Positions 20,851 to 32,108 are shown, numbered from the stretch's first letter. The stretch is DNA of 42,520 nucleotides from Penium margaritaceum (GCA_023375785.1 SZWC01009582.1:58682-101201); one strand, 5' to 3'. The notes: generated by a model from the sequence alone, not told the origin. Translations and numbers: made by a program.

Positions 20851-23285
20851 CCTACAATCCATTCCTATGACCACGTGTCAACCTCGACGGATGCAATGGT
20901 CCTCTGCGGCTGTATTTTTTTGGAGTCCATGCGATCGTTTTGACTTATGTTTGCCCTGTTTACTATCGTTTTTTTTTCTCTCTGTGGATACAGTTTGTTT
21001 GCTAAACAACAAGTTCATCCTTTAACCGAGTTGGAATTCATCATTTTAATGATTCAATGGTTTCAATTTTTTTTGTATCATTCTAACTTTGTATAGTTGT
21101 TGACCATTCTGAACCATGTCATATGCTATTTGTACGAATGACTATCGAGTTCAATGCCCTTGAAGGATCAAACTGACTTTCTTTCTGGTCAACACTTTTC
21201 AATAGCAATCTCTCTTTGAGGAGTGACATAACCACGTGAGCAAATGCCGCTCTAGCATGAACAATCTTTTGGGCAGCAGTGTGTGTGCCTAAAGTACTCG
21301 TGTACCTCAGTATCAGGCACAAACTGTGTCCAGGCATTGGGCGCCATGGCTACCAAGGCATGTTCAATTGTGTCTGTCAACCACCATGATGGCGATGTTG
21401 ACGAGAGTCACAGTGACGAGGAGAAGGAAGTCAAGGTCGGCGGCAAGAGCAAGCATGGTGGTGACAGCTTACTCATCTAGACCAAGTTCACCAAGGTTTT
21501 TGTCTGCCAAATGACCCATAAGCCAGGTGCAAATCCTGTCCAGAAACCTTCACATGCAAGGAAGGATGTACATCAAACATTTGGAAGCACCTCCGTATCA
21601 AGCACGACAAGAACTGAAGGAACAAGATGGAAATACTTGAATGAGATGTAGGTCATGCAAGAGCTGAAAAAAGCAATACTTACAGCATTGAATGTGACCA
21701 AAAACATCATGGAGATGAACCTTGATAACATAAACATCGCATGTAGTGTAGCTACAATTGGTTCTACCTTTGACAACAGCTACTTCCCGACGTCTTCTTG
21801 GAAGCACGTAATTGACAATAATGTCAATTTCCTCTTCATGGAGTTGATGTGACTGTAGCAAGATTTCTGGCATGCTAATCTAGCCGTAACGTTGCTAGAC
21901 CGCATGCTATCTTTACAACATATTGTGATTCTTGTTGTCACATTCTGCGCATGCATGGGAAAGCTATTCATCAAGGTAGCATGTGTAAGAAGTTTCGCCA
22001 CTGATGGGTGGAAAGGGAAAAACAGGATGAATTATCAAGGGATTATGGCACATCCGATAGAAAACTGGTTCATAAAGATCGTTGCCCTTTCCTTTCCTGT
22101 TTTTCCCTGCAGTTCTACCATAATCAATTGCTTTGAGGAATTCTCAACAGCTTTCAAGGCATGGGATCTATGGGATAGAGTGAACAGTTTGACTGCCGGC
22201 AACAAGAGTATGAAGGACATCATGATTCAAAACCATATGCTTCCATCTGAATGCCCCATGGAGAAGGCAAGGTACATGTGGTGCCTTGGCCACATCATGA
22301 ACTTGGCCATGCATGATGTCATCAAATCACAGCTGTGAACATCATTATTGGAAAAGGATGTGCCACCGTTTTGTTTGCCTCAAGCTCCACCATGTAGGAG
22401 TACAACCTCATGAATATTGTAATTGCAACTGGCATCTCCTTCCAGTCATTGAATGTGGACATTGAGACCTGTTAGAACAACACTCTAGACATGATGGCCG
22501 ACTTGATGTAACTCAAGAGCATGCTCTCCACCCGGCTTGATGCATATGGAATGGATGGTGAGATGTTAAGATAGAATAGTGATGAATGGAATCTCATTAC
22601 CCTCTTCACATGCATCCTGAATCCATTCAAGGCTTACACAGATGAAATTAGTGGTAGAAAGTACCCAGCCATGTATCTCGTCATCCCCGGCATATAACCA
22701 GACAGTATGGTAGGAATAAGGTCTGGCTATGAAAGAGAAGTCAAGGCAGCGGCATGCTACACGACGGATGAACGCCAAGGAAAAGCCGCCGGTGGACATC
22801 CACCAGGACCTGACCGACACTGAAACCAAGCTCAAAAAGTACGCCTAGTTGTTTTCCGATTGTCATGCCCTGGCTACTGCTCCGGAGCCACGTATTTGTT
22901 TGTGCTACTAAGTAGGTGTCCACCATCTGATGGGCAATAGAGTTGCAGCTCTAGGTGGTGCAGCTACTTTGGCCATATGCAGAGAGGGTTGAAGTGCACA
23001 GAATTGTTTAAAAGGGAGGTGTTGCACATACCGGCAACTGGAAGCCGACAGCTTCCTCCACAACCTGACCGGCAGCATGAAAACAATAATGTGCTATTGG
23101 AGGCGGTAATAGTTGATTCCATGGCAGGCATGTTCAAAGCTCTTGAAGCTTTTGTAGCAGCTACTATACCAACTTATTCTTTAAAGGAGGAGGTAGAGCA
23201 ATGGAGAAATTGTTGCAACAAGAATCCACGTTGCCACCTTCAGAAGCACTTCAGAAAGCTTGGGAAATATTCCTAACATTACACC
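20850..23285 (+). mobile_element. hAT-family DNA transposon remnant inside Copia-B gag
   Basis: A plus-strand hAT transposase pseudogene (see separate entry) sits between two parts of the minus-strand Copia-B gag. The left part (20880-21330) is AT-rich and would be the 5' non-coding region. I could not find the short terminal inverted repeats or an 8-bp target duplication that hAT elements should have, so both ends are approximate. Confidence 0.65.
21340..23276 (+). pseudogene. hAT transposase, broken
   Basis: This would cut and paste a hAT transposon. The first part (21350-21650) may be a worn BED-type zinc finger. The frame 21892-22338 holds the RNase H-like core: an ATDGW block with the first catalytic Asp intact (22003-22005), a MNYQGIMAH block, a DRVNSLTAGN block where the second catalytic Asp is Gly (22198-22200), and a GHIMNLA block. 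After a frameshift, 22581-22697 holds DEWNL, a LNPF block, a YTDEISGRKYP block and VIPGI, a very typical hAT helical block. In that same frame, 23019-23045 reads like the start of the C-terminal dimerisation domain (HIPATGS). Stops interrupt it throughout. Confidence 0.82.
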
Positions 23286-23294
23286 TTGAAACAA

Positions 23295-24002
23295 CTAACT
23301 TGTTTGCGTGCCTGCTACCTTCACTCCTTCAAAAACTGTGTTGCGGACAGCACTTTTGCCACCGATGATGGTTCGATGTTGAAGGCGTGTGTAAGCGTCA
23401 TGATGTTCTTGCATCTTGTTGATAATGGTTTCTGCAACGTCTGGTTCTTCGTTGCCGTGGAAGGATGGACAGGAGAGCTCGCAAGAATTTTTCACTCTTC
23501 CAACTGCTTGGATGTCTTGCAGGTTGAGGATGACCTTATCCAGTCTTGTCAACTATTTAAGAAGCTCTTTAGCATATGCCCCATACTTGGCGGCGATGTC
23601 CTTGTACTGTTTTGGCACAGGACCCGCACGGAGAGGAGTCTCCGTTTTTCCAATGACTGGAGTGGGTGTGTTTGGAGTTTGCAGCGCAGTTGCATCGCCG
23701 TTAGAGAGGGGGCCACCACTGTTGGGGGGGGCGTTGCCAGTCTGCTGGGTAGAAGACTGTGCAAGAACATATGCTCGGCCAGAGGTTTGACCAAGAAATT
23801 GGCCAGACAAAACTGGGTGGATGGAAGGTTGCGCGCACGTAGAAGCGGCTACTGATGTAGCTTCTACCACAGCAGCAGCAGCAATTGCGACAGTTGCAGC
23901 TACTTGTGCTACCTGTGCCGCTTGCAACGTACAATTGTTGGCGTTGGTGTGCACTTCCACCATGCCGGCTTCGGGCATTGTAATTTTTGAGTCATTTTGC
24001 AA
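23295..24002 (-). pseudogene. gag: Copia-B Gag N-terminus with one amber stop
   Basis: An ATG at 24002, about 120 bases inside the PBS, opens a frame that runs to 23295, broken only by a TAG at 23553-23555. That gives 149 plus 85 codons. The first half is rich in alanine, valine and threonine (around 23840-23940), like the leaders of the other copia copies here. The second half contains a charged helical block (NKMQEHHDAYTRLQHR). The frame is cut by the hAT insertion to its left. Confidence 0.7.
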
Positions 24003-24120
24003 AGCGACTTAAGAACTACAAGTCCACAGTTGAGAGTTCGCGGCTAGACCTAATCTTTAGGATTGTAATCTCCCCCACATGAGAGGGTGGTCGGAAGAAT
24101 AAAAGCATTCTTCTATCATT

Positions 24121-24132
24121 GCTCTGATACTA
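24121..24132 (-). other. Copia-B primer-binding site
   Basis: On the minus strand this reads TAGTATCAGAGC, one mismatch from the initiator tRNA-Met complement. It adjoins the LTR that starts near 24133 and so marks that LTR as the 5' one. Confidence 0.85.
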
Positions 24133-24697
24133 GTAGTTAGTGGAGACTAGCAAAGGAGAGAGGACAAGGAAGAGAGAGGATGACCAACAGCATGGATTTT
24201 AGTGAGGCTCGTTTTGGAATGGAACATGTGAACGAGACTTCCAAAAATCGAGGTCTTATCATGATGAGAGAGCCCCACCTTGTGTATCACACACGAGTTG
24301 TGGTTGCCGTCACCCTTGAGGTTGAACCAGACCTCTCAAATCTAACCGAGAGTGGCAATGCTGAAACTAGCCATGACCAACCAGATAACCAACCGGACAC
24401 GGATGACAATCCACACCATCCAAAAGTGTATGTGGGTATGGCACCAAATTTGTGAGAAACCAATTAAAAACCCAGAAGTTTGAGAGCACCTGGTTTGCCC
24501 GTAAGCACAAGCCCTAGATTACGCAAATGGCAAATACATGTACAGCAGAGCATGGAAAACACTCATTATTCTTGAGTTTTTTTTGTCTCTATGAACCACT
24601 CAAAGTGTATTGTAGCCATGTTCATTCACTCTCCTACAAAGACACGTTTGTGGAGAGGCCGATGGAAAGTCATAAGTTTTTTAGGAGAAAATAACTA
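24133..24697 (-). repeat. Copia-B 5' LTR
   Basis: This is the partner of 12270-12762, sharing several blocks, including CCAACCGGACAC, TTTGTGAGAAAC, CACTCTCCTAC and TAAGTTTTTTAGGAG. The right end is set near ATAACTA by comparison with the other LTR. Its match is patchy, so the pair is old. Confidence 0.75.
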
Positions 24698-24945
24698 ACT
24701 ACACATACCAACACGAGGCAAGTCCACCAAGAATACCCTAATGGCTGGAAAACGACGGCACACTATCCGAGGAAGTCCCCAGAATGTCATGACAGCTGCT
24801 AAAAAACAAGGACGTGTGATGGATCATCACACATCGATGCTTCAATTCTAGTAGGGTATTGCTTTAGGGATATGCACGAGTATGGACACAGCGAATTCAT
24901 CACAATCAGTTGTATGTACAAGCAGGAATTGATCACATCACAACA

Positions 24946-24953
24946 CTCTCCCC
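24946..24953 (-). other. Copia-C polypurine tract
   Basis: On the minus strand GGGGAGAG directly precedes TGTTGTGATG, the expected start of a 3' LTR. The LTR itself cannot be confirmed because its partner was not found. Confidence 0.65.
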
Positions 24954-25079
24954 ATATCCAATGGTACTCATATCCATACACGTGATGTATTGAAATGAGT
25001 GCGTAGCAAGACACCCAGCAGTCCATATATGCACATATCACTCTCATCCACCCACAGGTAAGGAACACAGCAGGATAAA

Positions 25080-25560
25080 ACAAATAGCCGAGTTTATTTC
25101 CCACGCGCCAATGCCTTGGTCAAGAAGTCAACATGTTAAAGGTTTGTGCAAACCCTGCTGACAATAGTCACTTGGTGCTCCACCAAATGACGCAAGCAAT
25201 GACTCACAAGAGCAATGTGCTTTGTGCATGCATGAAACAAACAACATGTCTTTGTAAGGGAAACACCACTCTCATCATGACAATGCAGAATGATGGAAGG
25301 CATATCCTGATGCATCTCACAAAGAAGTGCTTCATCCACATAGATTCAACAGCCCAAGCCCCTAATGTGACATGCTATTGTTTCCACTGTGCCATGACAT
25401 CAACACGTAAACATACACTGGCATAGTGTCTCCCACCAGGAACACGTAGCGTGTATGACACTGTCCATCAGGACTCCACACTGATTTACTACATGTGTAG
25501 CCATCAACCACCACAAAGTACTACAAACGAAAGCCAATTCCAATTTATGGTGTCAAAACC
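25080..25560 (-). pseudogene. pol: Copia-C RNase H domain and pol end
   Basis: Blocks from the right are RYVFLVGDT, then MSWHSGNN, a HCHDESG block, the TKHIAL block with SHCLRHLV, and finally a DFLTKALARG end near 25090-25120. These are the RNase H and pol C-terminal signatures of copia elements. They are spread over more than one frame with stops. Confidence 0.8.
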
Positions 25561-25629
25561 ACGTACAACACCACTTGTACTACCACATGTAATGCTGTCA
25601 CCTAGGACACTATGAAAGCTCTTGAAGGA

Positions 25630-26560
25630 GGTTGACGATAAAGGTAATGTCAGAACAGGTGATCAAGCCAAATACATGATCAAGCTAGTGATGCACAGGT
25701 GCGCACCTTCAACGAGTTGGATCATTCACCTTTTGGAAATCCTTCTCGTCTTGTGTAGTGTGTGTCGAGGCTGTTAAACCTGCATCTAGCATGTAAAGAA
25801 ATTGTTCCCCTACGACGTGACCAAAATGTGCCTGGAGAAGCAAGAGTGCTAGTTGCCAAAGATCATGCATGATCTGCATCACGAGGTCCTTCAACCTATA
25901 GATGCCCTATAAGACTACTTTTGTCTCCTTCATGACCTCCACTGAAGGAAATGTGATCAAGAGGTCATCAACATGAACTAGAATGGTAGTGAATTACTCA
26001 ATTATCCGTCAAAGGAAGAGGGAAATGTCATCATAACTACACACATTGCCTGCTTGGGTGAATGTGTTGATGATTTCCTAGTTGCAGCACTTTGGCAGTT
26101 GCTTCATGTAATGCAAATCCCTGCACAAGTGTCACAACTTGTCACATACGTAGAAGCCCGATGGTGGTACCATGTAGACCTACTCCCCTTGAGTACCCTG
26201 AATGCATTGTTCACATCCATCTTGTGCAGATTCTAGTCTCGTTGAGCCACGACACCAAAATGAACACAAGCCATAGTGATGCGTCTAATAAGCTCAAAGG
26301 TGTTGCTTATGAACTTGTGAAAATTCCTCGGTCATCGAGCTGGCCTTCTAGCCATCCTTTGAGCCATCTGGCTTTGCCTTCTTCCAGAAGACCAACTTGG
26401 ACTATGCGGCCTTCCACCCTAGCGTATGGTCAACAAGATCGTAAACACCATGATCTCCGATGGCGTGAAGCTCGTCCTCATAGGCTACATACCGTAATGA
26501 AGCATTCTCTGCTAAGAGCGCCTCCTTCTATGTGCATGGATCACGTGTCGATGAGGTAGA
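25630..26560 (-). pseudogene. pol: Copia-C reverse transcriptase, YVDD changed to HVDD
   Basis: The catalytic site at 25964-25975 reads His-Val-Asp-Asp followed by LLIT, so only the tyrosine is lost. To the right, worn VYMVPPSGF and GVYDLV blocks and a KLVFWKKAK block mark the fingers and palm start. Stops are frequent. The DNA strand opposite shows open frames (for example 26092-26559) that are shadows. Confidence 0.78.
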
Positions 26561-26699
26561 GCTTTAAGTGGTCAAGACACACACATAAGGTGTGGGCCGG
26601 ACCACAACAAGGTCAACCACAACATTGCACACGATGGAGAACTCACGTGAGATGAGATAATGACCAATTAGACATGCTGGATGTACCTTGGTGTAATCG

Positions 26700-28060
26700 G
26701 CTTATAAACCAACATCTAATGCTTTCATGCTAGTGTCACCACTCTCAAGGTTGGGCTCAAGGTGTTTGTGCACTGAGACAAATGATCACCAAATCCAAGC
26801 GGGTATTGATTAGAGGCAACATAAGGCTCACGAGTGCATTATGTGCTCACCTCAAGCTAGGACAAGAGCATCGTATACGTAGTTGTGGTGGCTACGAGCA
26901 CTTAGACAGGCATGGTATTGGGGAAAGGCGAGAGTGTGTATCTAGAGGCGTAGGGGAGGGTGAAGGTACAAATGTGGTAGTAGGTAATGTAACAGGTGCG
27001 GGTGAAGGCTCAAGTTCAAGGGAGGCAATATGCTTATACAAAGACATAGGAGGAGGAGAAGACCAAAGTGCCGAGTGAGTTTAATGCACGGGAGAAGCTG
27101 TAGGGCTTGGTGCTGTGCAAGGTGCAAGTGTGCTAGACTGGGCAGAAGCAACGATGGGTCTTTGTGCAACAACAAATAGATCATAACCGATCGACGAATG
27201 AGTGACAGGCGAGGAGGCCCGGACAGACAAGTTTACTGGCCTAGATAATCCAATCCATTAGGAACCTGCACATATGGGAACGTGGTTGAAAGCCAACAAG
27301 AGAATGTGGAAGAGGCACTGATACGTGAGAACCTCAAAGAAGATTGAGGGCTCAACAAATTGGTGACCAAGAGGATTCCAAAGGTGAAAATTCTTTGATT
27401 GCAAGATAGTATCTAAAGAGGCATACATGCAACCTTGTGCTGAGACCTCAATCCCTTGCTGGTCCTAAATGTACAATACGCAAGCCAAGAATACTTAGAC
27501 ACAAGCAAGATGGAGGTCACCGTAATGGCCAAACCAGAGCTTGCACGGTGTGACATGGTCCAGAAGGGTACTGTGGAGAAGGAAATTCCACGTCCATGTC
27601 ATGTAGGAGAATTCTCGAAAGACAAACACCTTCAAGAGACTACACTTCGATCACGTGGCATGATCCACATCTTCCATGGCGAGGTTCAGCACTTAGAATT
27701 ACCATTTTGCATAAGTGTAGCAAATGAGGATATTTGGTGAAACAGAGCGTGCTTCACAAAGAACATGTCCATCTCATTAATGAACTCTCTTTCAAGATCC
27801 CACCAGAATGTGTGAAGCGTATGAAAAACCTGGAACTCGGCCATGACTTGCCACAAGCAAACCACAAGGGCGGCATCGTTATTGTGGTTGAGGCTATAGA
27901 TCCACGGGACTCGGATGAAGTTGCAAGTTATGGTAAGGATGTTCCGACCTTGTTTTGATAATGTTTTGAAAACAAAGGAGATGAGAAGGTCTGATTAGAC
28001 CAGCTCCAACTGGTGCATTGCCATAACAAGTCAGTGTAAGTGTAACAATTCATCTTACCT
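26700..28060 (-). pseudogene. pol: Copia-C integrase, severely worn
   Basis: Near the right end, a LLYAQGKMN block is the damaged zinc-binding end, one Cys having become Tyr. Then comes a VxSDLLIS block in which the first catalytic Asp survives (27989-27991) but the preceding His is a stop codon. The second Asp region is unrecognisable apart from an SGG block near 27800. I could not place the Glu. The left part (26700-27250) has no clear homology and is assigned by position. Confidence 0.55.
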
Positions 28061-28219
28061 TGAGCATACAAGAGGCAATCGTTCTTAGATGACTTCTCAA
28101 AGATAGTTGCGTCAACACCAAGGACATGTTGTGTCCAGATGAGCTTGGATACTGTGCCTATACTCACATGACAAAGAAGGTGATGCAGCAGGTTATGGTA
28201 CTCAGGTATGAGAATACCA

Positions 28220-28531
28220 TTAATGAACATACGTGCAACAGAATATCAAGGAGAGAAAACACAAGAACTTCCCAACCCTAGTAAACTGGACGGCTAGTGA
28301 TTGACCACACCATGTGTAGATTGATCTAGCATACCTAACAAGCTTGAGGAAAAAGAAGTCCACGTGACTACATATCATGTGTTGAGTGGCACCAAAGACT
28401 ATGATCGAGTTGTCATTTCCTTCATGACATGTAGTCACTACAGAGAAAAATTCCATGGAGTACTCAGCCTCTGCTAGATGCACATTAGTGGGTTGGAAGC
28501 AGTAACAAACAGCAAGTATATGGCTTAACAA
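28220..28531 (-). pseudogene. pol: Copia-C protease remnant
   Basis: An open frame contains SIIVFGATQHMIC (about 28370-28415), the protease active-site block with Asp-Ser replaced by Val-Phe, so the catalytic aspartate is missing. It shares the Val-Phe-Gly version with Copia-B, which suggests the two copies are close relatives. Confidence 0.7.
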
Positions 28532-28559
28532 GATATGCTATAGTGTCAAGCCTAGTTTT

Positions 28560-29500
28560 ATCCTCATCTCAACTCACCTGGGCTGTCCCACAGACATCAT
28601 ATGGAGCAAAAAAGAAAACAGGAGAAGTTGATCATGGACAATTCTGAAGTTTCAACAAATTTGTACCTCCCTAAGTGTAAAACATCAAAAGTTGACAAAG
28701 CTCCACAATGGTGCGACTCCAAAGGTCCTGATTGTCATTGTCGTCCTTCCACTTACCTTGTGGGCTAGTGTATCACCAAACTACACAGCATTGCCATGCC
28801 AGCAACAACAAAGGTATGGGGCTTCCGGAGAGTTTGTCTTGGTACTTGAGTAGCGAAGCACCCCGGAGTATGTTATGTTGAAAGAGAGCAGCACCAAAAG
28901 CAGAAGTGAGTGTCACAGTTGTGGCCACAGTCCTAAGGGGATCTATCATGTCGTGGTGGTTCATCTTAAAGGAGGTGTAGCCATGACAGCAGATCGGCAG
29001 CACAACTGAAGATTACTCTTTGTATGCTTCCATAGTGTGGAGGACCTCCCCTAGGAATTGGACAAACCACAATAGTCACAACATAGCAATAGTAGAAGCA
29101 CAGACGCTACAAATGAGTCATATCATAGCAGATCAACTCTAGAACGCTATCGTAGTAGCGGTAGTCTGGTAGGTTCAGCCACAAGTTGTGTGACACCAGC
29201 ACCAGCACCCATGTGGCAATAAGAGAAATGTTATTTTGGCATGGAAGTGCAACAACTGATCATCATAGAATAGTAGCCACAGTTATGAGCAAAGCAGCTG
29301 TAGCGGCAAAAAGCAAAGGTAGCATGACAAGAGTAGCATACTCGTGAAGTAGTAGATGGGGGCATTTGCAATAGTAGCACAACAACAGAGTTACAATAGC
29401 ATAACAGTAATGTATCAATGATAGCACAGTAATGACAATACCCACATAGTGATACACTATAGGAGGTATAGGAGCATTGTTTGGTTATTCTCAACTTTCA
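28560..29500 (-). pseudogene. gag: Copia-C Gag remnant with repetitive leader
   Basis: The frame 29003-28773 and the GTAGCA-rich stretch 29040-29470 lie where Gag should be. In the Gag direction the latter reads as a leucine/alanine/valine/threonine-rich low-complexity region (for example LLFAATAALLITVATIL near 29260-29320). This resembles the leaders of the other copies. No CCHC knuckle could be seen. Confidence 0.45.
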
Positions 29501-30560
29501 TAGCAGTTGACACATGGGGGCGATGGAGGCATACCATCGAGCTGGTAGTCGACCTCATGCAACGATGATGGCAGGCCCGTTGAGTTCCACAGCAGTTGAA
29601 TATTTGCAAGATGACATGCGCATCTACACCCATCTTGGGACAAGTGGTGGATCCCATCTATGGACCCTCAACATTTTCATCCTGGAGGTGGACCTACAGC
29701 ACACCGACCTTTTCTCAGGATTTGACTAGGTTATGCTCACCGGACTGTCCAATTCCCTTCAACTCCTCTCATGGACACAATGCTACTACCTTCAAAAGTC
29801 AACGGCCATTGAGGTAGCTTGAGAGCATTGGTCGAGCTAGCTTGTCAAAGTGATAGTTACGTCAACTTTGACCACACTCACCTCCAACTCTCCCTCTTCC
29901 TCTTCCAAATCCTCTCCATCTCCCTTGGCTGTCCAAACAAAGGACGATGCAGTTTCCAAACAGGAGAAGAAAGGGAAGAAGAGATGCAACAAGGATGGAA
30001 GCATAAAGATTCAATGAGTAGTGGCATTGGCAACCAGGACCTCTGGACCTTACAAGTTTCAAAGCTTCATAACGTCAAAACAAATGAAACTTGGAAAGCT
30101 CATAGCAAAAGTAGTTGCTTTGGCACGTGGCGGGAAACGGATGCACCATGTCAGCTTGCCTCGAAACTGGTCCTAAACAACAGTTTTGGGTGTAGCTCAG
30201 TGCATAGGCATGGGAATGTGGAGCCAAATAACCCCACTCGTGGGGGGCTCTCAAGGAGGTGCAATGAGTGCACATATGCGTAGTTCTAACATTTTTCAGT
30301 TGACTCAAACTGCAAAAACATGCAAAATGGGCCAAAGCCCAGTCCAAAGCAAAAACCATGAGGTGTTGCAAGTTATGTTAGTGTTCCTAAGGAATTCACT
30401 CGCACCTTGTGGCAGCTATCGAGCAGCTCTACATGGGTGAATCATCAAAAGACAACACTCTAGTCATAGATGGGTCCGCAACAGATATCTACACGAGTGG
30501 GGACATGATTGAGTAGTTGCTTTTAGAAGCATCTAGAAATGGGAACAGCTCACATCACAC
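29500..30560 (+). pseudogene. Possible plus-strand copia gag/protease scrap
   Basis: Near 30430-30510, plus-strand translation reads MGESSKDNTLVIDGSATDIYTS in pieces, resembling a copia protease active site but with Asp-Gly-Ser instead of Asp-Ser-Gly. Upstream is a lysine/arginine-rich stretch (29930-30000) such as lies near Gag zinc knuckles, but no knuckle is found. There is no LTR, PBS or downstream integrase. It could be a truncated element in the opposite direction to Copia-C, or chance. Confidence 0.3.
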
Positions 30561-30569
30561 GAACATTGA

Positions 30570-31260
30570 CTCAACATCCCTAGTGTTGGTCCCCTCCTGA
30601 AAGTGTTGGGTGGTCCTTTACACCGACGTCTGGCACTAGCTTGTAAGCCTATGTTAGCGGAGCCCCTTCTTTTTTTGTGGTTGCTTATGGGATCCTTGCA
30701 CCTCATCAGCCTCGTCTTTAGATTTGACGCCATGCTAAGCCGGGTCTTCGCATTTAGAACCCGGTGCACAAAGTTATATGGAAATGCCTGCATTACATGA
30801 GCAACCCCCATCCACCCCATTTACCGCATGATAAAGCTATGCGCTTTCATATATTTCAAATGAAATATATGTTTCACAAACATATATTTCAAATGAAATG
30901 TATGTTTGATTAAAAAAAAACCAATACAACACCTGGCAAGACTATATTAGTGTTCCCATGAATCAACGAAGGGAAGCAACCAAATTGCTCATTACATTGT
31001 TCACAAACACGCACCTTTTGTCAGTTGACTAATATTTTGTTTTGTGGAAGGTGGTTTTTAGCTTCGTAGACTCTTGTGAGCTAGTTTTTTACTGGACAAG
31101 TATTTGTGTATTTCATGTAGATTGAGTTTTCCAACACCAATGTCGAACAAGATTGAATGAAAGTTACATGTAGGAGTACAACATACGAAAGTCCTATGGG
31201 CGAATATAAACATTTGTGGCTACAGAGCATTCGATGAATGTAAACACGTGAAACGCGCTT
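30570..31260. other. Spacer, no gene seen
   Basis: Stops occur in all frames and no domain is recognisable. It contains two AT-rich palindromic repeats (30848-30904) and AT-rich DNA. The part after about 31260 belongs to the tandem repeat interrupted by Copia-D. Confidence 0.5.
30848..30904. repeat. Direct repeat of a 24-bp palindrome
   Basis: CATATATTTCAAATGAAATATATG (30848-30871) has 11-base arms around AA. It recurs at 30881-30904 with one change in the right arm, 33 bases apart start to start. It could form a cruciform; no function is assigned. Confidence 0.8.
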
Positions 31261-31589
31261 CATGTGACTTATTTGTGGTCCAAATGGCGCCTTGCATTGT
31301 GGCCAGGCGTCAGGTCGTCGTAACTGTTTTGCTTAGCATGTTATTCCCCGGTTCTTTGCTCATGCAAGGTGATGGGCCGCTGAAACTTTATGAGCTTTTG
31401 TGTGTGTTTGCATTCCGACCCATCGGAAGTTCAAACCTGATTATGTTGTCCGAGGATATTTTCCGACCTGAACAGCTGGACGGTCCTTGTGATGCTTGAT
31501 CGATTCTACTTGTCCAAGTTTTCTAAATTTCGCATTTTTTTGTTTGCAGTTTGTTGGCGGAGCTCGAATTGAGACTTTGACCATGAAGG
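31260..31589 (+). repeat. Left part of a tandem-repeat unit, cut by Copia-D
   Basis: The blocks CATCGGAAG (31431), TTTGTTTGCAGTTTG, GGCGGAGCTCGAA and GAGACTTTGA (to 31582) recur in the same order and at similar spacing at 39230-39385. The unit therefore continued across the insertion site, and its remainder lies from 38873. Confidence 0.75.
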
Positions 31590-32096
31590 TGTTGTTGACG
31601 GGTGCCCTCACGGAGCACTGTGACCTGTCGACTCATGTCCATCCACGTGCAGATGCCTGAGGTGGGCCCAACGGCGACAGGGCTCTGCTGGCACTCGGCA
31701 GCACCGTGAGGAGTGGAGCCCGTGAGGGGCTTGACGGCCTGCACAGGGGTGCAGCATCTCTGTCTGTACTTGTTGCAGGGTTGTACTGCTTTAGACTCTG
31801 GTTCTAGCCGTTCAGACAGAGCCTGATTCCGATATGTTGGCACTAAGTTATGAATGATTCTGTTTTTCAGCTGGCGGATGCACAGCAAAACGCTACCCTA
31901 GTGTATGGTGCGAACCGAGAGCGGTCGCCCCTTCTTATCTGTGTGACTCCTTTGTGTAGCTCTCCTTGCATGTGCTTTCTGTGAGCAAGCACTTAACGCC
32001 TGTGTGTGTCGTCTGACTAGACCCTTGCCGTTTCCTGCTTGGTGTCACACACAATGGGTAGGCAGTCTAATCAGGCAACTTCCAGGACGTTTCTCA
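31590..32096 (+). repeat. Copia-D 5' LTR (507 bp)
   Basis: It starts TGTTGTTGACGGG and ends ACGTTTCTCA, with TG...CA ends. The PBS follows at once. It contains about 125 bp (roughly 31685-31808) that are missing from the other LTR. Confidence 0.92.
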
Positions 32097-32108
32097 TGGA
32101 ATCAGAGT
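32097..32108 (+). other. Copia-D primer-binding site
   Basis: TGGAATCAGAGT differs at two positions from the initiator tRNA-Met complement TGGTATCAGAGC and directly follows the LTR. Confidence 0.85.

Larger units (their letters stand above)
12270..24697 (-). mobile_element. Copia-B: Ty1/copia element split by two insertions
   Basis: Related sequences at 12270-12762 and 24133-24697 act as LTRs. The right one is flanked on its left by a primer-binding site and the left one on its right by a purine tract. Between them, on the minus strand, lie gag, protease, integrase, RT and RNase H in copia order. They are separated by two foreign blocks, 14490-18190 and about 20850-23280. Without these blocks the element would be about 6.1 kb, which suggests further small deletions. 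All coding parts are broken. Boundaries at the right end are good to about ten bases. No target duplication was recognised. Confidence 0.82.
24705..29500 (-). mobile_element. Copia-C: Ty1/copia remnant without a detected 5' LTR
   Basis: On the minus strand the order from the right is a gag leader (about 29100-29500), protease (28220-28440), integrase (about 26700-28060), RT (25630-26560), RNase H (25080-25560) and a purine tract (24946-24953). The purine tract is followed by an LTR start TGTTGTGATG, so the 3' LTR would occupy about 24705-24945. I found no matching copy or PBS to the right. The element is therefore truncated or its 5' end is beyond recognition. Every pol domain is heavily damaged. 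Confidence 0.75.

Noticed and set aside
23286..23855. Plus-strand open frame of 189 codons
   Set aside because: It is antisense to the Copia-B Gag N-terminal frame, which is supported by its position next to the PBS.
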